Assembly: GCF_032854445.1 (NCBI RefSeq)
Contig: NC_088295.1
Location: forward strand, 1,428,501 to 1,492,500
Source of the DNA: Liolophura sinensis
Taxonomy: Eukaryota; Mollusca; Polyplacophora; Chitonida; Chitonidae
Length of the DNA stretch: 64,000 bases
Reading direction: 5' to 3'
A program made the translations under genes and the position numbers. Within the stretch, counting starts at the first letter, position 1. Each line of letters opens with the position of its first letter. Shown piece after piece: positions 51,001-62,059 of this stretch. A model generated the notes under the pieces. That model did not search any database, had not been told where the DNA came from, and saw nothing but the letters and a program-made list of their open reading frames with translations.

Positions 51001-54000
51001 AAAACAAGATACATGAGAAATTAAACAATACACAAACAATGTAGCTGTTTATGATAGATGTATGTGGGTAAAATCAGAGTTAGTGCCAGAGACCCAGCAA
51101 ACTAGCCAGTACAGAGATTATTTCCTCTGTCTGTGTACCTCTGGGGTGTTGCATATCTGAACTGAGGTGTGTCTAAGGTATACTTGAGGTGTATCTGAGG
51201 TGTATTGAAAGTGTATCTGAGGTACTGCCAATTATGCAAATTAGTACCTCAAGTACACCTATAATAAACCTCAGTGGAGGTGTACCCTGTAAATATTAGT
51301 TAAAAACTATGATGCCTGAGGTATATCTAAGGTACAGCTGAGGTACATGCTTACCCCTTTTGAACTTGTTTTTGATAGAAAACAAGCTCAAAACACTTAA
51401 AATTGACTGTATAAATTAATAGATAAATTTAAGTAAGCTTGTAAGTACATGCCGTTCTTTGTTAACAGTATCGATAAATCTCAGCTGACTTACAGCAACA
51501 ACAGTGATACACATTTACATGAGGCTTTCTAGATGCTTGATTAAAATTTACTCCCATTCTATGCCTTTTAAAACTGTTCATGTGCCCAAACATGTCACAA
51601 ATTCTGTCCCAGGAAGCATCAATTAGTCCTCTCACAGCCTGGAATATATGTGCACCTTGTTCAGGGCAGTCATTTTGAAATAATCAGGGGAAAATATATC
51701 CTTGCTCTGTGATTGGTCAATATTTGCACACTGAATGGTAAGTCATTATAGGGTAAGACAAAGGCTTATATTTATTTTTCCTTTGAACATAAACATTTGT
51801 TATTTTCGTCTGAAGTAAAATGTAAATCTGATCTCGCTCTAAGACTTTAAAAAACTTGCTGAGGTGTACCTGAGGTACAGGACCACTAAATTATAATAAA
51901 AGAATCTCTCAAAGTTTCTAAGGTGTACCTGAGGTACATCTCCTCAGTGTTAATTTTTTTTCAAACTTGAGGTACAGTACACCTCAGATAATACAGGTGG
52001 GGTGTATACCTCATCTATACCTCACACCCAGGTGTACATGAGGCGTACACCCCATATACACCTCATGTCTTTAAGGGGATTCCCACACAAAATCAATATA
52101 TCAAGCAAGTAGGATACGTGTACATGTATTTTGTTTCAATTTTCAATGCAAATGTACCAGTGATAGACTAGGGCTTTTAAAAGTTTGTTTTCATTTTTGT
52201 AACAGAAATACTTTTTAGTACGCTATGAAAAATCCATATGTAATAATGGGAATTGACTTATTAGCATATCAGATCTCTAACACACAATATCAAACTTAAA
52301 ATCCTTCCCTTATATGAATATAGAACAAAATGCTTTACACATGTACAAATATATTGCTTTAAGATTAATTTAAGTACCTTTGTTGTGAACTCAACAGAAC
52401 AAAGCCTTCTGATAGTTATGTGCGGGTAACATGAAATGTGGGTAGTTTGAGAGGTAACTAATACAACAGCATGGTACGTCTTAAAAAACTGCATGTACAT
52501 GTATATATAGCTTGGTAGATCATACTTACTTGCTGCCCCAAATCCAACCAAAACAGACCCAGTATACAACGCCCATGTCATTGGTTTTAGAAACTGGAGA
52601 ATAAATAAACTGTGAACAAAGAAATACTTGACCATATTTATCATGGATAAACAATTTCTTAGCCACAGCTACAAGTTACTTGCATTATTTAATGTCGGCC
52701 ATCAAAAGATGCAAAAAGTGCCAAATCAAGATGTCATGTCAAATGGAAAGTTCTACCTCTAACTTCTTATTTGCCAAGTAATTTTATGTAACAGTGAACG
52801 GTCAAAACACAACCCTCACTGACAAGACATGGTCAACTGAGGAGGAAATAGACCTGTGCATGTAAATACTTACAAGTACATCACCGCACCAACAATCATA
52901 CATAACTTAGGCCCAATAAGGCTCAGGATGGAGGGAGCTGCCCAGTTTGAGAGAGAAAACATGGAATAGATGATGGCCAGGCTGTAACAGACAACAGGGA
53001 TACAGTTCAGTTTCCACAGAGCATAAAGATATGAACAATGTGGTTTACATAGATGCAGAATTGTCATGGATCATGTGAGAGACAGAAAAGTTCAGAAGGT
53101 TAGGTTAGAGTAGATTCCCAGTGCTGAGCCTTCCACTCCGTAGACATACAGTTTGAGGTTCCTGGGATCAATTCCTATCAATTAAAACGTCGAAAATGGA
53201 AGAAAAACGACAGAATTCAGTCCTCAAACGTCAGAAAATCCACTCCACCACGACAGAGCCACCTTTGACCTCGTGACATCCGGAGGTACATTCCCTTCAT
53301 GCAGATGAGGCTTCTCTAGGTGTGCAACACTGACAGCAGGAGCCAATCGCTATACCTTTACAATTAATTCCGAGAATAATCCATGTCCGAGTGTGGCTTG
53401 CGATTACAGTTACACAACACAGGATATTGTAAAGTTACATACATGGCCTAAAAATGGAACAGATTTACAAAATATGGACCAGATCTCGTCAAGAATGCCT
53501 TATGATTACAGGCAACTTGACCGTCGTATGAGACTTGCTAATTCAGCCATCAAAGAAAGGGCTGAATGATGAGCTTTATAAAATCCTCAAAAAAGCCAAA
53601 CAGAAAAGACATCCGATTTTCACTTCCTGAATACAGATGTTGTTTAGTTATTTGCTTGTTTGAAACAGGCTGTGACATGAACTGTAGGGAGCTGCTAGCC
53701 TTTGCTCTACAACGGCCACAAGGCTACAGGGGGGCCCTCCAACTCAGTTCACACATTGCCTACAGGACACCATGTGTGCATGATACACAACAGCAAACAG
53801 TACCTTGAAGTCCATAATGGGAAATCAGACAAATTTAAAATTGGCATTTCTATGTGTTACCAACTGCTGCTTCCATTCAATATAGTTCAAACCTTATTTA
53901 TTTTGCTAAACATATCTACGTGCTTTAAATACAGTAATTTTCAACATTCAATATGTTTGGTTTAACTGTTTGTTATCAGCTTACAGATTTACACCTACCT

Positions 54001-56279
54001 GGTGTAACCATCTCCAGTAAATGAGGAATTAACTTGTGCACTCTGTAAGACACTTTCCTGAAATGGAACGTAATACACATACTCAGGTGAAAATTCACGA
54101 CACAAACAGATTAGCAATGGGTCAGTTAATAGATTTACTAAAAGACAACAAAATGTTTTTCTCACAACCCTGGTGATTTCACAGGCCACATCTTGTTTGC
54201 TATGTAGAGAAGAAAAATACAGCTCTGTGGCTGTCATACTGATAAGTTGAGAGAGGGACAGCTACAGATTAAGAGCTAATAAAATGGTGCATCTCTCACA
54301 GCAGCTAGGAACATAGAATATGACTGTGTTTTATAGTTTTGATTTGATGCAGAGTCACATGAAAATATATTTTATTCCTGATCAAGGAGCTTTAGTATTC
54401 AAGTGGACTCAAAAGCCTCTTACGAATGCAATCGTTGCAAGTTCAAAACCACTGCTGACGTACGTGGGAAGGCCTGTCAAATGACAGAGTGACGTCACTT
54501 CATACAATAATCTGCTACATACAATAAATATCTGCTCAAAAATAAGTCAACAACCTACAACTCCACATAGCTCTATGCTTAATTTGTTATCTATATATCA
54601 TAGGAAAACTACAGTACTGCATAAGAGAGGGTATGTGAACATACACTGTGTCTGTCGTTAGCCCTACAAGGCTTTACCTTTGCTAAGACTCCAGTAGAAC
54701 CATATCATATTCTATGTGATACAAACTTGCATAAATATACGCAATACAATGTCCGTATGTTAGCCTAAGACCTCGGTTTAAGGGCAGCTTATCTACACTG
54801 AAATTAGGGAACTGCTGGCCACTCTTAGCCTGAGAGTTAAGGGACCCAATTCTTGTAAGATGATTACAAAGAGCTACCCTCTCATTCAATTCTGATGTAT
54901 GCATGTTAGATTCGTCCTGAATACACATATAGCATGTCAATTCTCAAAGCTAAAATATTTACGCACATTTTGTCACAATCTAGAATTCAGAATAGAGTGG
55001 TTGCCGAGGATAACCCACCTTTTCACTGCAAACTTAATTTGACATTTCGCACCAATTGTGGGATCCATCATTCTGCTCCGTAGCCTTCAGACAATTGCAA
55101 ATTCATGCCTCGGCAGTAACACGATATCTGAGCGTAAGTCACAACTGTAAATTATCTTGGATTTACCAGCCTTTAATTCTATAGTATGTGGCAAAACTTG
55201 GCAGGGGAACAGATAATGTCTTGGTGAACACAAATTATTGGAATTTTCCCCAGTAAATGCATGTATTGGTTTATTTTGCACCAGTCTTTGAGGCCCGGAG
55301 TTTCTATGCGCTAAGCTGTTTTTAAATACCACTATTTCAACTTGGAAGACTCCTTGGCTGTGATCTATGCCTAAACTCATATTTTATTTATTTATTTATT
55401 TGCTTGGTGTTTTACGCCGTACTCATGAGCTGGACTTGAACTCACAGCGACTGCATTGGTAAGAGACTCCTGGGTCATTACGCTGCGCTAGCGCGCTAAC
55501 CAACTGAGCCAGGGAGGCCCCTCCCCTCCCCACATTTTAAGATCATAGCCGAGATCCTTGGCTACCGGTACATCAACTTTATTCCCTAGCAATCTGCTGG
55601 TCTCCTGGCCAACATTAAAACAAAACCTCTATCCATAAACTCATGATTGCTGTTGTGAGTGTAAATAATGTCACCTTCCCCGGGTAAAAAGTTCTCATCA
55701 ACGCTTCCTTAACACAGTTCATTTTGAAGCCTATAATTGATGCAAATATTTCAGACATACATGAGAACTGTGCTTACTAATTATTAGAACTGAATTACTT
55801 ACTAAATCAGTTCTGCAAAATTTTAACCAGGACCAAATGCTACGTATACAAAAGTACAAAAGTCACGCGCCATTACAGGTTGGTTTCGTTTTTACGTGAG
55901 GCAATGATTGTAGCCCGTATATTTGTGCAACTGCAAGTCTGTTCTTTCACAGGAGACAAGAACTGAGTCCAAGAAAATCAAATACAGTGTGACATAGCTC
56001 TGCCAGAGAGTTAGCAAAGGTAGAGCAATGTAGGCTAGTCTGGGGTGTAGTATTTGCAAACTTCGAGACACAGAGCAAACTTCGAGACACAGAGAAAACT
56101 TTTCACATCACGCACTTTACCTCTGCCATAGACGCCGTTTGAAATGCTGTAAAAACAAGCATGAAGGCAACCCCAAGAACGATGATATTGTAAAAACGAA
56201 TATCAAAGTACTTGGCCGGGCCTTGAACGGCCAAGGTGGTCGGTGTCTCTTCAGACTCATTCTCCACGTCGTCTGCCAT
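36190..56279 (-). CDS. MFSD11: MFSD11, UNC93-like multi-pass membrane protein
   Basis: Major-facilitator-superfamily protein of the UNC93 group; the transported substrate is unknown. Coding exons in transcript order: 56279-56121, 54057-53999, 52981-52874, 52609-52530, 50986-50890, 49696-49514, 47222-47176, 46191-46126, 45388-45263, 41451-41283, 39505-39442, 38817-38746, 36348-36190. Phases close to 1389 nt (462 aa; human is 449). Landmarks: MADDVENESEE leader; first membrane helix IIVLGVAFMLVFTAFQT; LAIIYSMFSLSNWAAPSIL; WTGQGNFLTINSD; GRNSGIFWALLQ; SLLFGNLYSYL; REMLFLSLTFAYTGLELTFF; SGVYGTC; CSFLLGFGDASFNTQ; EDSAPAFALYKFVQ; final helices with LLLHWQLLILVV. Exon 4 uses acceptor CACAG at 52610-52614, not the nearer CTCCAG, which would break the frame. 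The 20-kb span comes mainly from minisatellites in its introns. Convergent with ATAD5. Confidence 0.95.
36475..37415. repeat. 24-bp-periodic minisatellite in MFSD11 last intron, block 1
   Basis: CATGGAGGCACACAGCCATG and GAAACACACAGACATGG variants alternate in a roughly 24-bp rhythm. Frames are open for hundreds of codons on both strands (Met/His/Thr-rich or Cys/Val-rich), which is a by-product of the period. Confidence 0.95.
37416..37604 (+). mobile_element. Retroelement 3'-end relic with hammerhead-like fold
   Basis: Unique DNA splitting the 24-bp arrays. It contains TTGATAACGATGTAAGAACC then TACATCGAAACGTC: a GATGTA/TACATC stem bounded by a TGATAA and a GAAACGTC, the arrangement of hammerhead ribozyme core and stem II. 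It is followed by AATAAA. Similar 3' ends occur in Penelope-like elements, but the first core (CUGAUGA) is imperfect, so assignment is tentative. Confidence 0.35.
37605..38370. repeat. 24-bp-periodic minisatellite in MFSD11 last intron, block 2
   Basis: ACATGGAGGCACATAGACAT and GGATATACATAGGCATGG units, more uniform than block 1. They form a higher-order pattern of about 48 bp. Confidence 0.95.
38440..38545 (+). mobile_element. Second retroelement 3'-end relic
   Basis: ACTCCTGATGATGGCTCAAT then AAAGTGCCAAAATATTGAG: CTGATGA followed by a TGGC/GCCA stem and AAAA. It resembles the structure at 37522-37555 with decayed core bases, and borders block 2 of the 24-bp array on its right. Confidence 0.3.
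38936..39086. repeat. (TG)n / (TATG)n microsatellite
   Basis: About 75 bp of nearly pure TG followed by mixed TG/TGCG and then TATG repeats, in MFSD11 intron 11. Open Cys/Val frames here are artefacts. Confidence 0.97.
39690..40980. repeat. 91-bp minisatellite in MFSD11 intron 10, about 14 copies
   Basis: Unit with CTGAGAGGCTAACAGGTCTA, CAACTCCTGCAGATGATG, TACAAGTTAGAATTCCACAG and AAGGGCAGATAACTACAGTA. Most units are about 91 bp, but two early ones are shortened by a deletion of TACAAGTTAG. Confidence 0.94.
41753..42016 (-). mobile_element. SINE, family V, with degenerate head
   Basis: On - it begins GGACTGTTCAGCGGCCCAAT then GGGTAGAGAGTCCGC (degenerate A box). The family V body follows (CACATTATACTGACACCAGG and GCAGGGCGAGTCCATGCC on +). 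It lies in MFSD11 intron 9, just before the 81-bp array. Confidence 0.65.
42085..44937. repeat. 81-bp minisatellite in MFSD11 intron 9, about 35 copies
   Basis: Unit with CACCAGCATGGCTGACAACT, GATGTAATGATGCACTCTGT, ACAAGGTTTCACACACTCCT and GCCACCAATCAGGGCTAT. Since 81 is 27 codons, the - strand is open for up to 346 codons with a 27-residue repeat including PDWWQEC and PCTEC. Stops occur wherever the CCATCAATC variant appears, and exons of MFSD11 flank it, so it is intronic. Confidence 0.95.
46225..47030. repeat. 16-bp minisatellite in MFSD11 intron 7, about 50 copies
   Basis: Unit CCATCAGTCAAACACT with variants CAAACTCT and CACACACT. It occupies most of the intron between exons 7 and 8 of MFSD11. 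Confidence 0.95.
47345..47440 (-). mobile_element. SINE fragment, family T
   Basis: TTATTTATTTATTTGATTGG, then TGTTTTACGCTGAGCTCAAG and ACGGCAACCAGCATTATGGT. It lies immediately before the 24-bp array of MFSD11 intron 6, which may have been seeded near it. Confidence 0.75.
47441..49375. repeat. 24-bp minisatellite in MFSD11 intron 6, about 80 copies
   Basis: Unit TACTGGTACAAAACCTGCAC then CAAG, with CATCAATTACAGG, ACAAGTACAAATCC and other variants. Read in frame it would give TGTKPAPS on + or GAGFVPVL on -; all such frames are artefacts of a unit of 8 codons. Confidence 0.95.
49697..50030. repeat. Minisatellite next to MFSD11 exon 6
   Basis: Units of about 43 bp sharing ACAAGCTGAAAACAACAAAC and ATGAGAGAACAGGTTACCAT. 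The first unit begins at the acceptor of exon 6 itself (CAAGCTGAAAACAA), so the array was built from the 3' splice site region. Confidence 0.85.
50065..50562. repeat. 40-bp minisatellite in MFSD11 intron 5, about 12 copies
   Basis: Unit TTTTCCCACTCCTTACAGAA then AATTACCATAATATCCCATG, nearly exact. On + it looks like a polypyrimidine tract plus CAG, but the host gene is on the other strand. Confidence 0.95.
51130..52075. repeat. Diffuse repeat field in MFSD11 intron 4
   Basis: Many copies of a roughly 12-bp motif (AGGTGTACCTGAGGTACA and its complement TACCTCAGGTACACCT) are scattered through otherwise unique AT-rich DNA, dense at 51140-51350 and 51860-52070. Confidence 0.6.
54240..55381. other. 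MFSD11 intron 1, unrecognised open stretches
   Basis: Two - strand open stretches (54683-54940 and 55087-55380) have no recognisable domain. Their position next to a SINE suggests old mobile-element debris, but I cannot name a family. The rest is AT-rich. Confidence 0.3.
55382..55521 (-). mobile_element. SINE, family T, with intact tRNA-like head, internally deleted
   Basis: On - it begins GGCCTCCCTGGCTCAGTTGG then TTAGCGCGCTAGCGCAGCG. A perfect A box TGGCTCAGTTGG is followed about 50 bp later by a B box GAGTTCAAGTCC. It then jumps straight to the 3' end GTACGGCGTAAAACACCAAG and an (AAAT)n tail. The middle part present in the copies at 12571 and 33784 is missing. Confidence 0.85.
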
Positions 56280-57405
56280 CTTGTTCGGTCTCTACCAGTC
56301 ACATGATCATGATGGATGGGACACTTCAGCAAGGTACGAGATTGTGTAGATTAAACTAGTACATTGCAATCTTTGAAAGAGTTCAAGCATGTTAATAACC
56401 GGCAAATATGATAATGGTGTTGCAGATGGAATGGGTTTATTTACATTATCTGATCGAGTTATGTTATTGTTTTTTCTGGAAATGGGCTTCGACTGAGGCG
56501 AGGGTCACCCGAGGCCGTTTTAAACTGGGTCTAAGTGAAGGTATCTTTATTACTAATTTCTGGTCTGGAAAATATGAATAAAGGAGCTTTTATGCATGTA
56601 TGTACATGTAGGCCCATAGTTAGTGGCGCGTCCTGAAATGACGATATTTTTCTTCTTTTTGTTGTCTTCTCCTTTACGTTGGGTTAATGTTAGCATAGAC
56701 CATTGTTATTCATGTATTGTGTATTGCGCTTGCGGTAAATCCATGTATGTGTAGGCCTATAGGCCTAGATAGCAATTAGGAAATTAATCCATATTAAACT
56801 AAGTGGTAATAGTATTGCATAACATGGGGTCTATATAAATTCATTTGTAGGTGTCGCTTGAAGAAAATAGGAGCTGCTTTCGTGTGGTAATTTAAAATGA
56901 AGTCAAAGTCATTAAATATCTCTATATATAGGCCTAGATCAACATGTCTCACGTGGATCTGTATAATGTGTGGTTGAAGCACATTAACTCTTTGGTCGCC
57001 GTCAGTTTTCATGTGTTGACACACTGAATAATTAGCTTACGTCGTTCGTTAGCCTCGCAGTTGGCCAATGGGATCGGAGGTTGGGATGCAGTTCCCTCCT
57101 TGGGTTCGTAGTTGGTAACTAATTTTTGCCGAATAAGGTCAGGGAGGTTGAAGTCACGTTCGCCGCTCTTTTTGGTTATTGTAAGAACAAGCCCTTATCC
57201 AGTGAGATTAGAGGTTGTATCCAACATCCCGCGTGGTTCGTTGATGATTACTGCATGACGCTAGCCAATGAGCATCATTGGTACGTTTCCAGTGTTTCCA
57301 CTGTCGTCGATCATTAAAGATTTTAAAAAATGGGGGGTAACGGTGACTTATGATTAAAGCACTGGCTGGTTGCGATTTTCAGGCCCTTTTTCAAGTCCAA
57401 CCCTG
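56280..57405. other. MFSD11 upstream region
   Basis: Presumed promoter side of MFSD11, with CCAAT boxes near 57065 and 57263 and scattered CpG. The 57126-57317 open frame has no recognisable features. Nothing else was identified. Confidence 0.4.
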
Positions 57406-58121
57406 GTCGAGCGCCTAATCGTGTATTTCGTCTAATCGTGTGATAGCGCCTAATCATGATAAAATACCTGTCGTGGGAAAACGCTGCGACTAATCGTGTA
57501 ACAGCGCCTAATCGTGTAACAGCGCCTAGTCGCGGTAACGTACTGCGTTTAGTCGTGTAACTGCGCATAATCGTCTTAAAATGCGGCGCCTAATCGTGTA
57601 ATATCGCCCAACAATGGAAAAGGACGCACTTAATCGTGGAACCTCGTTAACCCTAAAATATTGTCCAGTCAGCTTTAAATGGCGATGCTGACAGGTCAGC
57701 TATATTAACTTGTTACGTAAACAAAAAAAAAAAACGTACATTCAGGAAAATTAAGCACAATTATATTATTCAAATATTTTTTATTGAATTCAACCCGTAA
57801 TCCTTGCATCGATACCAGCAGTATAGTATCTTTAGAATTATTTTTCTCTCCGTTTCCAGAAGCTTTTAAAGTCATGTTTAACTAAACTACTGGCTACTTT
57901 TAAATATTTAAATATCTAGGTCGTATTTTGACAATATACAACAACGTCGTTGCCACAAAAGTCTTCATAGTCGTTAATAAGTCTCTGTAACGTACAACAA
58001 GCGTTGTTAATTCTTTACTTGAATAAACTAACATAATCTTCCTGTAAAAATAATAAGCATAGAAGGTGAATTTTCATGCTGAACTTTATTATCATGAATA
58101 CACTGTGGCTCAAGGAGATCG
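57406..58121 (+). mobile_element. Foldback element, left arm
   Basis: Starts GTCGAGCGCCTAATCGTGTA and has about nine subterminal copies of CGCCTAATCGTGTAAC-like units to 57605. A longer section follows (ACAATGGAAAAG, TTAATCGTGGAACCTC, GCGATGCTGACA, TTGAATTCAACCCGTAATCC, TTTCTCTCCGTTTCCAG, CGTTGTTAATTCTTTACTTG). Each of these reappears in reverse complement, in mirror order, in 60594-61506. Confidence 0.85.
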
Positions 58122-58192
58122 AGTCAAGTTTAATTATTCATTACAACGTTAGCTACAATTGTTAGTTATGTTGTTACATGTACAAACTTTCT

Positions 58193-58260
58193 GCTGGCCG
58201 CCGTCGTATAAGTGAAATATTCTTGAGTACGGCGTAAAAAAAATGGTCAAATAAATAAAT
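58193..58260 (+). mobile_element. SINE tail fragment, family T, in the foldback loop
   Basis: GCTGGCCGCCGTCGTATAAG then TGAAATATTCTTGAGTACGG and CAAATAAATAAA: the family T 3' end in + orientation. Confidence 0.72.
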
Positions 58261-58384
58261 TGGCCCATTGGCGGAAAGTACAAAATAATAATTGTAATTA
58301 CTACTTGCCTTCATCCTTTATACCTGAATCTGCTCTACAAATCCTTGATACTTGTTACATTTCTTTCCTGCATTAAAGTCAGCT

Positions 58385-60588
58385 TTATTCATATCAAATT
58401 TTCCCTTCGCTGTCATTGGTTTCTCGGAAAGCTGGGTCTCTGAAAGGAATTCATCACGTCTTGAACTGCCTGGTTAGAAGTCCCTTTTTATGTCACGATC
58501 TAAAGGAAAGGGGGGAGGCCTTGTTTATATGTGAATGACAGGATAAGTGGTTTCTGTCTCAGAGAAGACTTGAGCAGTATCGATGAAAATGGTAATTTTG
58601 AATGTATATTTATTCAGTGTGCCATAGGTGGAATTAGCTATCTGGTCAACACAGCAAAACGTAAGCTTAAGACAAGCAATAGTCGTCTGCAGTTTAGAAC
58701 TTATCGTAATAAACTTAATAGTCTGCTCCGTCTTACAAGGAAACAATATTTCGAACGTGAGTTCAACAAAGTAAATCAAGACATAAAAAAGACCTGGAAA
58801 ATTATTAATAAACTACTGTGCATAAATAAAAAAAGCAAGTAAGCGGCAAGTTTTCAATGTAAATGGTAGTGACATTTGTGATCAGAGACCGGGATTGCTA
58901 ACAACTTTAATGAGCACTTTAGTACAACAGCAGGCAAACTAGTGATCAACATGGACTCCTCAAATGAAGAATTTACAGATTTTCTTGGACAACCAATTGG
59001 ATCAGAGTTCAACCTTTCGCATGTCTTCAAAATTTTATTCAGTCTGTGATATGTAAGCTGAAGGATAATTTCTCACCTGGGTTAGATGGAAGACGTTCTT
59101 CCCTCGTGAATTAGTGTCAGATGTAATATCTACACCTCTAGCACAAATTATCAATTTATCTCTTACTTCTGGAAGTGTTGCGAGTCTCGCCTATATATAA
59201 ATCTGTTCAGACTAATCACATTGAAAATTATAGACCTATTTCTGTCCTTCTGCAAGACCCTTGAACAAACTGTATCAATAATGCTGTTCGAATATCTAGA
59301 AGAGGAATCTATAATTAATCCAAATCAGCTTGGTTTCAGGGCAAACATTGTCTTTACATAGTCTGAATACAGTCTTTACGAAAAACTAGTAATTGTGAAG
59401 GAGAATAAACAGCGCGGTGACGTAACATCCTTGGACCTGTCAAAGGCATTTGACACTGTAAACCATGATATCCTCCTTCTTAAACTTTCTCATTATGGTA
59501 TTCGCAACTGTCCAAATAAATGGTTTAAAAACCATTTGTCTAACAGACAACAATATGTAAAGTTTAATAACGCCCAATCTAACCCAGCTACCATCACGTG
59601 TGGTGTCCGACAGAGGTCTATTCTCGGTCCGACTTTATTTCTACTCTATATTAATGACATCAATTCCCCTGGATCTTATTCTGTTTACAGATGACACGGG
59701 TTACATTTACTCCAACGACGATGCAACTCAAGTGATTTCTGTCATAAATGTCGAGTTGGAAAAAATTTATACGTGGCTTCTGGCCAATCGGTCATAAAAT
59801 CTACTTATGTTCCAACCTGTCAAGAAATATAGGCCTTATTTCACACATTAAACTCTCTGTAAATAAAATGACCCCCCTAATCCTTTACTACTCACTTATT
59901 TATCCATATCTACTCTACGACAATATATTATGGGGAAACGAAAATCATACACATCTCCAGCCCTTGTACATAGTTCAAAGAAGACAAATTAGAACAATTA
60001 ATTTATCAGACCGCATTTGCCATACCCAACCGCTTTTTTGCAATCTGAAAATCTTACCCCTTGCCGAACTATCTCTATTTTCTACTCTGTTACAAACTCA
60101 TATTTACTTTTATTCCATAGACACTATTCCTGTAAGTCTAAAGTCCTGTTTAATCAAACAAGAAATTTTAAATCCATATCACACGCGAGATAGACATTTA
60201 GTCTTTCACAAACAGTTATATAAAAGAAATTTATAGTATTTATTCACAATTTCGGTCATAGGGAATGGAATAAGCTTCCATTAACACCAAGATCAGTTTC
60301 TTCTTTAGTCTAACATTACACATTTAAGGCAGAGTTGAGGTAAAATAAATACATATATATTTAGAAAAAAAAATATTTACGCACAAACTATAATGTCAGC
60401 CTCATCCTTCCAATGCTGTTATTACTTATAAATGGGATAGAACAAGCTCAACCTGAGCTTTATTCCCACCATGTATCATATCTTCCTAGACTTTAGTGTT
60501 ATCGCATTGCGCCTGTATTTTGTTGATGTCTTAAAATCCAATGTATATATCTATTATTGTATGGCTAATAAAATCAATCAATCAATAT
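58385..60588 (+). pseudogene. Decayed non-LTR retrotransposon (LINE) inside the foldback loop
   Basis: Endonuclease debris (about 58390-58620, with a CLYVNDRISGFCLREDLSS stretch) is joined by a deletion to the region before the reverse transcriptase (FRTYRNKL..LTRKQYFEREF). RT motifs follow: SPGLDGR at about 59080, SLDLSKAFDTVNHDIL at about 59430, GVRQRSILGPTLFLLYIND at about 59600 and FTDDT at about 59690, where active elements have FADD. The C-terminal part (SLIYPYLLYDNILWGN to about 60235) lies in another frame. The 3' end GTATGGCTAATAAAATCAAT then (CAAT)n is a typical LINE tail. Several frameshifts and stops make it inactive. It looks like a Jockey/CR1-group element; the exact clade is not determined. 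Confidence 0.85.
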
Positions 60589-60593
60589 AATTA

Positions 60594-61506
60594 CGGTCTC
60601 TGTGCCACGGCGAATCTTTGATGATAAAGTCTTACATGTAAAACTCAACTGACGGTTTCTGAGCATACTAATCTCGCTGTAAGTTTCTAACAGTTTATTC
60701 CAGTAAAGAATTAACAACGATTTTTATACGTATAGAAAAGTACAGAAGACTTTTGTTGCAAGTGTTATAGTTTTTATTCTTTTTTATTCTGCTAAGAACG
60801 TACATCTACAGTGTCCCGTACCCGCCGACTCTCTCTTGCGGTAGCGTTGTGGCTTACATGTATCACGTAACACATACGTCACGGCACAAAATGATACATA
60901 TATTGTTTAATACAAAAACAGTGTTGTAGCATAGTGAAAAAAATTGAATTCAATATTTCAGTCTTTAAAAGTAGTCAGTATGTCATCTGAACATTATATA
61001 AGCGCCTGGGAATGGAGAGAAAATAATTCTAATGATATTACTGTTAGTATCGATGAAGGGATTATGGATTGAATTTAGTTATGTGTTAGCATCGCTATTT
61101 GAAACAAACTGGGCAATATTTTACAATGACTGAGGTTCCACGATAAAGCATGAGCTTTTCCCATTGTTATAAGATTATTCGCGAAATTTTACGCGATGTT
61201 ACACAATTAGGCACAGCATGTTAACGCGATTATATGCAGTTACACGATTGGGCGCAGCGTTTTACCATGATTAGGCGCAGTTACACCATTAGGCGCAATA
61301 TTTTACCATGACTAGGTGCAGTTAAACGGTTAGGCGCAATATTTTACCATGGCTATGCGCAGTTACACGATTAGGCGCAATATTTTACCATGACTAGGTG
61401 CAGTTACACGATTAGGCGCAATATTTTACCATGACTATGTGCAGTTACATGATTAGGCTCAGCGTTTTACCAAGATTACGCGCTGCTACACTATTAGGCG
61501 CTCGAC
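60594..61506 (-). mobile_element. Foldback element, right arm
   Basis: Inverted counterpart of 57406-58121. It ends CTATTAGGCGCTCGAC, the reverse complement of the left terminus apart from one base. About nine GCGCAGTTACACGATTAGG-type subterminal units lie at 61190-61500. The arm is about 200 bp longer than the left one and clearly diverged from it, so the duplication is not recent. Confidence 0.85.
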
Positions 61507-61611
61507 AACTCTCGCTGCGGCTTTAAGTGAGGAGGTTTGTCAGGTTCCTGTTGAAGGGCTACGGTCCACTCGATCCATGCACTGCGCTTTCCTCATTGAT
61601 GGACCTGACCC

Positions 61612-61668
61612 CCGTCATGTAAGTGAAATATTCCTGAGAATGGCGTTTGACACCAATCAAATCTATAG
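61612..61668 (+). mobile_element. SINE tail fragment, family T
   Basis: GTCATGTAAGTGAAATATTC then CTGAGAATGGCGTTTGACAC and CAATCAAATC: a diverged copy of the family T 3' end, just outside the foldback element. Confidence 0.6.
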
Positions 61669-62059
61669 ATATACGTATCAAAGCCGTATGTTAATTTGTA
61701 TTTAAAAAACCCAAGCATGTACACACATATACATTTAATTATTTCTTCATATAGCCACCTGACTTTTCCTAAATGGACGGAACTAAATTGAACAGATTTT
61801 TATTTATTTCTGTGCAGATGTTGCCAAAGAACATGCTAAGTGGTTAAGTTGCGGAGTGGGGTAGCTCTTACCCACGCACTTGCGATGTGTCCAAACGTGT
61901 CGGACTGACGGTAAGAAACATTTACCGCTGTTCACACGAGGATTAAATCCTACGTAGCATAAATCGATATCAACCGAATGTTACAATTAATTAAAATAAC
62001 CTGTTTTTAGATTGGTTTAACCAAAAATAGCCCAAGGCAATTATACAAAGGTACTAATT

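Noticed and set aside
52595-52600. CTCCAG acceptor for MFSD11 exon 4
   Set aside because: It would put the exon out of phase with exon 3. The CACAG site at 52610-52614 keeps phase and matches the length of the vertebrate loop.
57395-61517. Target-site duplication of the foldback element
   Set aside because: Flanks (AACCCTG on the left, AACTCTC on the right) do not match convincingly at any register I tried.
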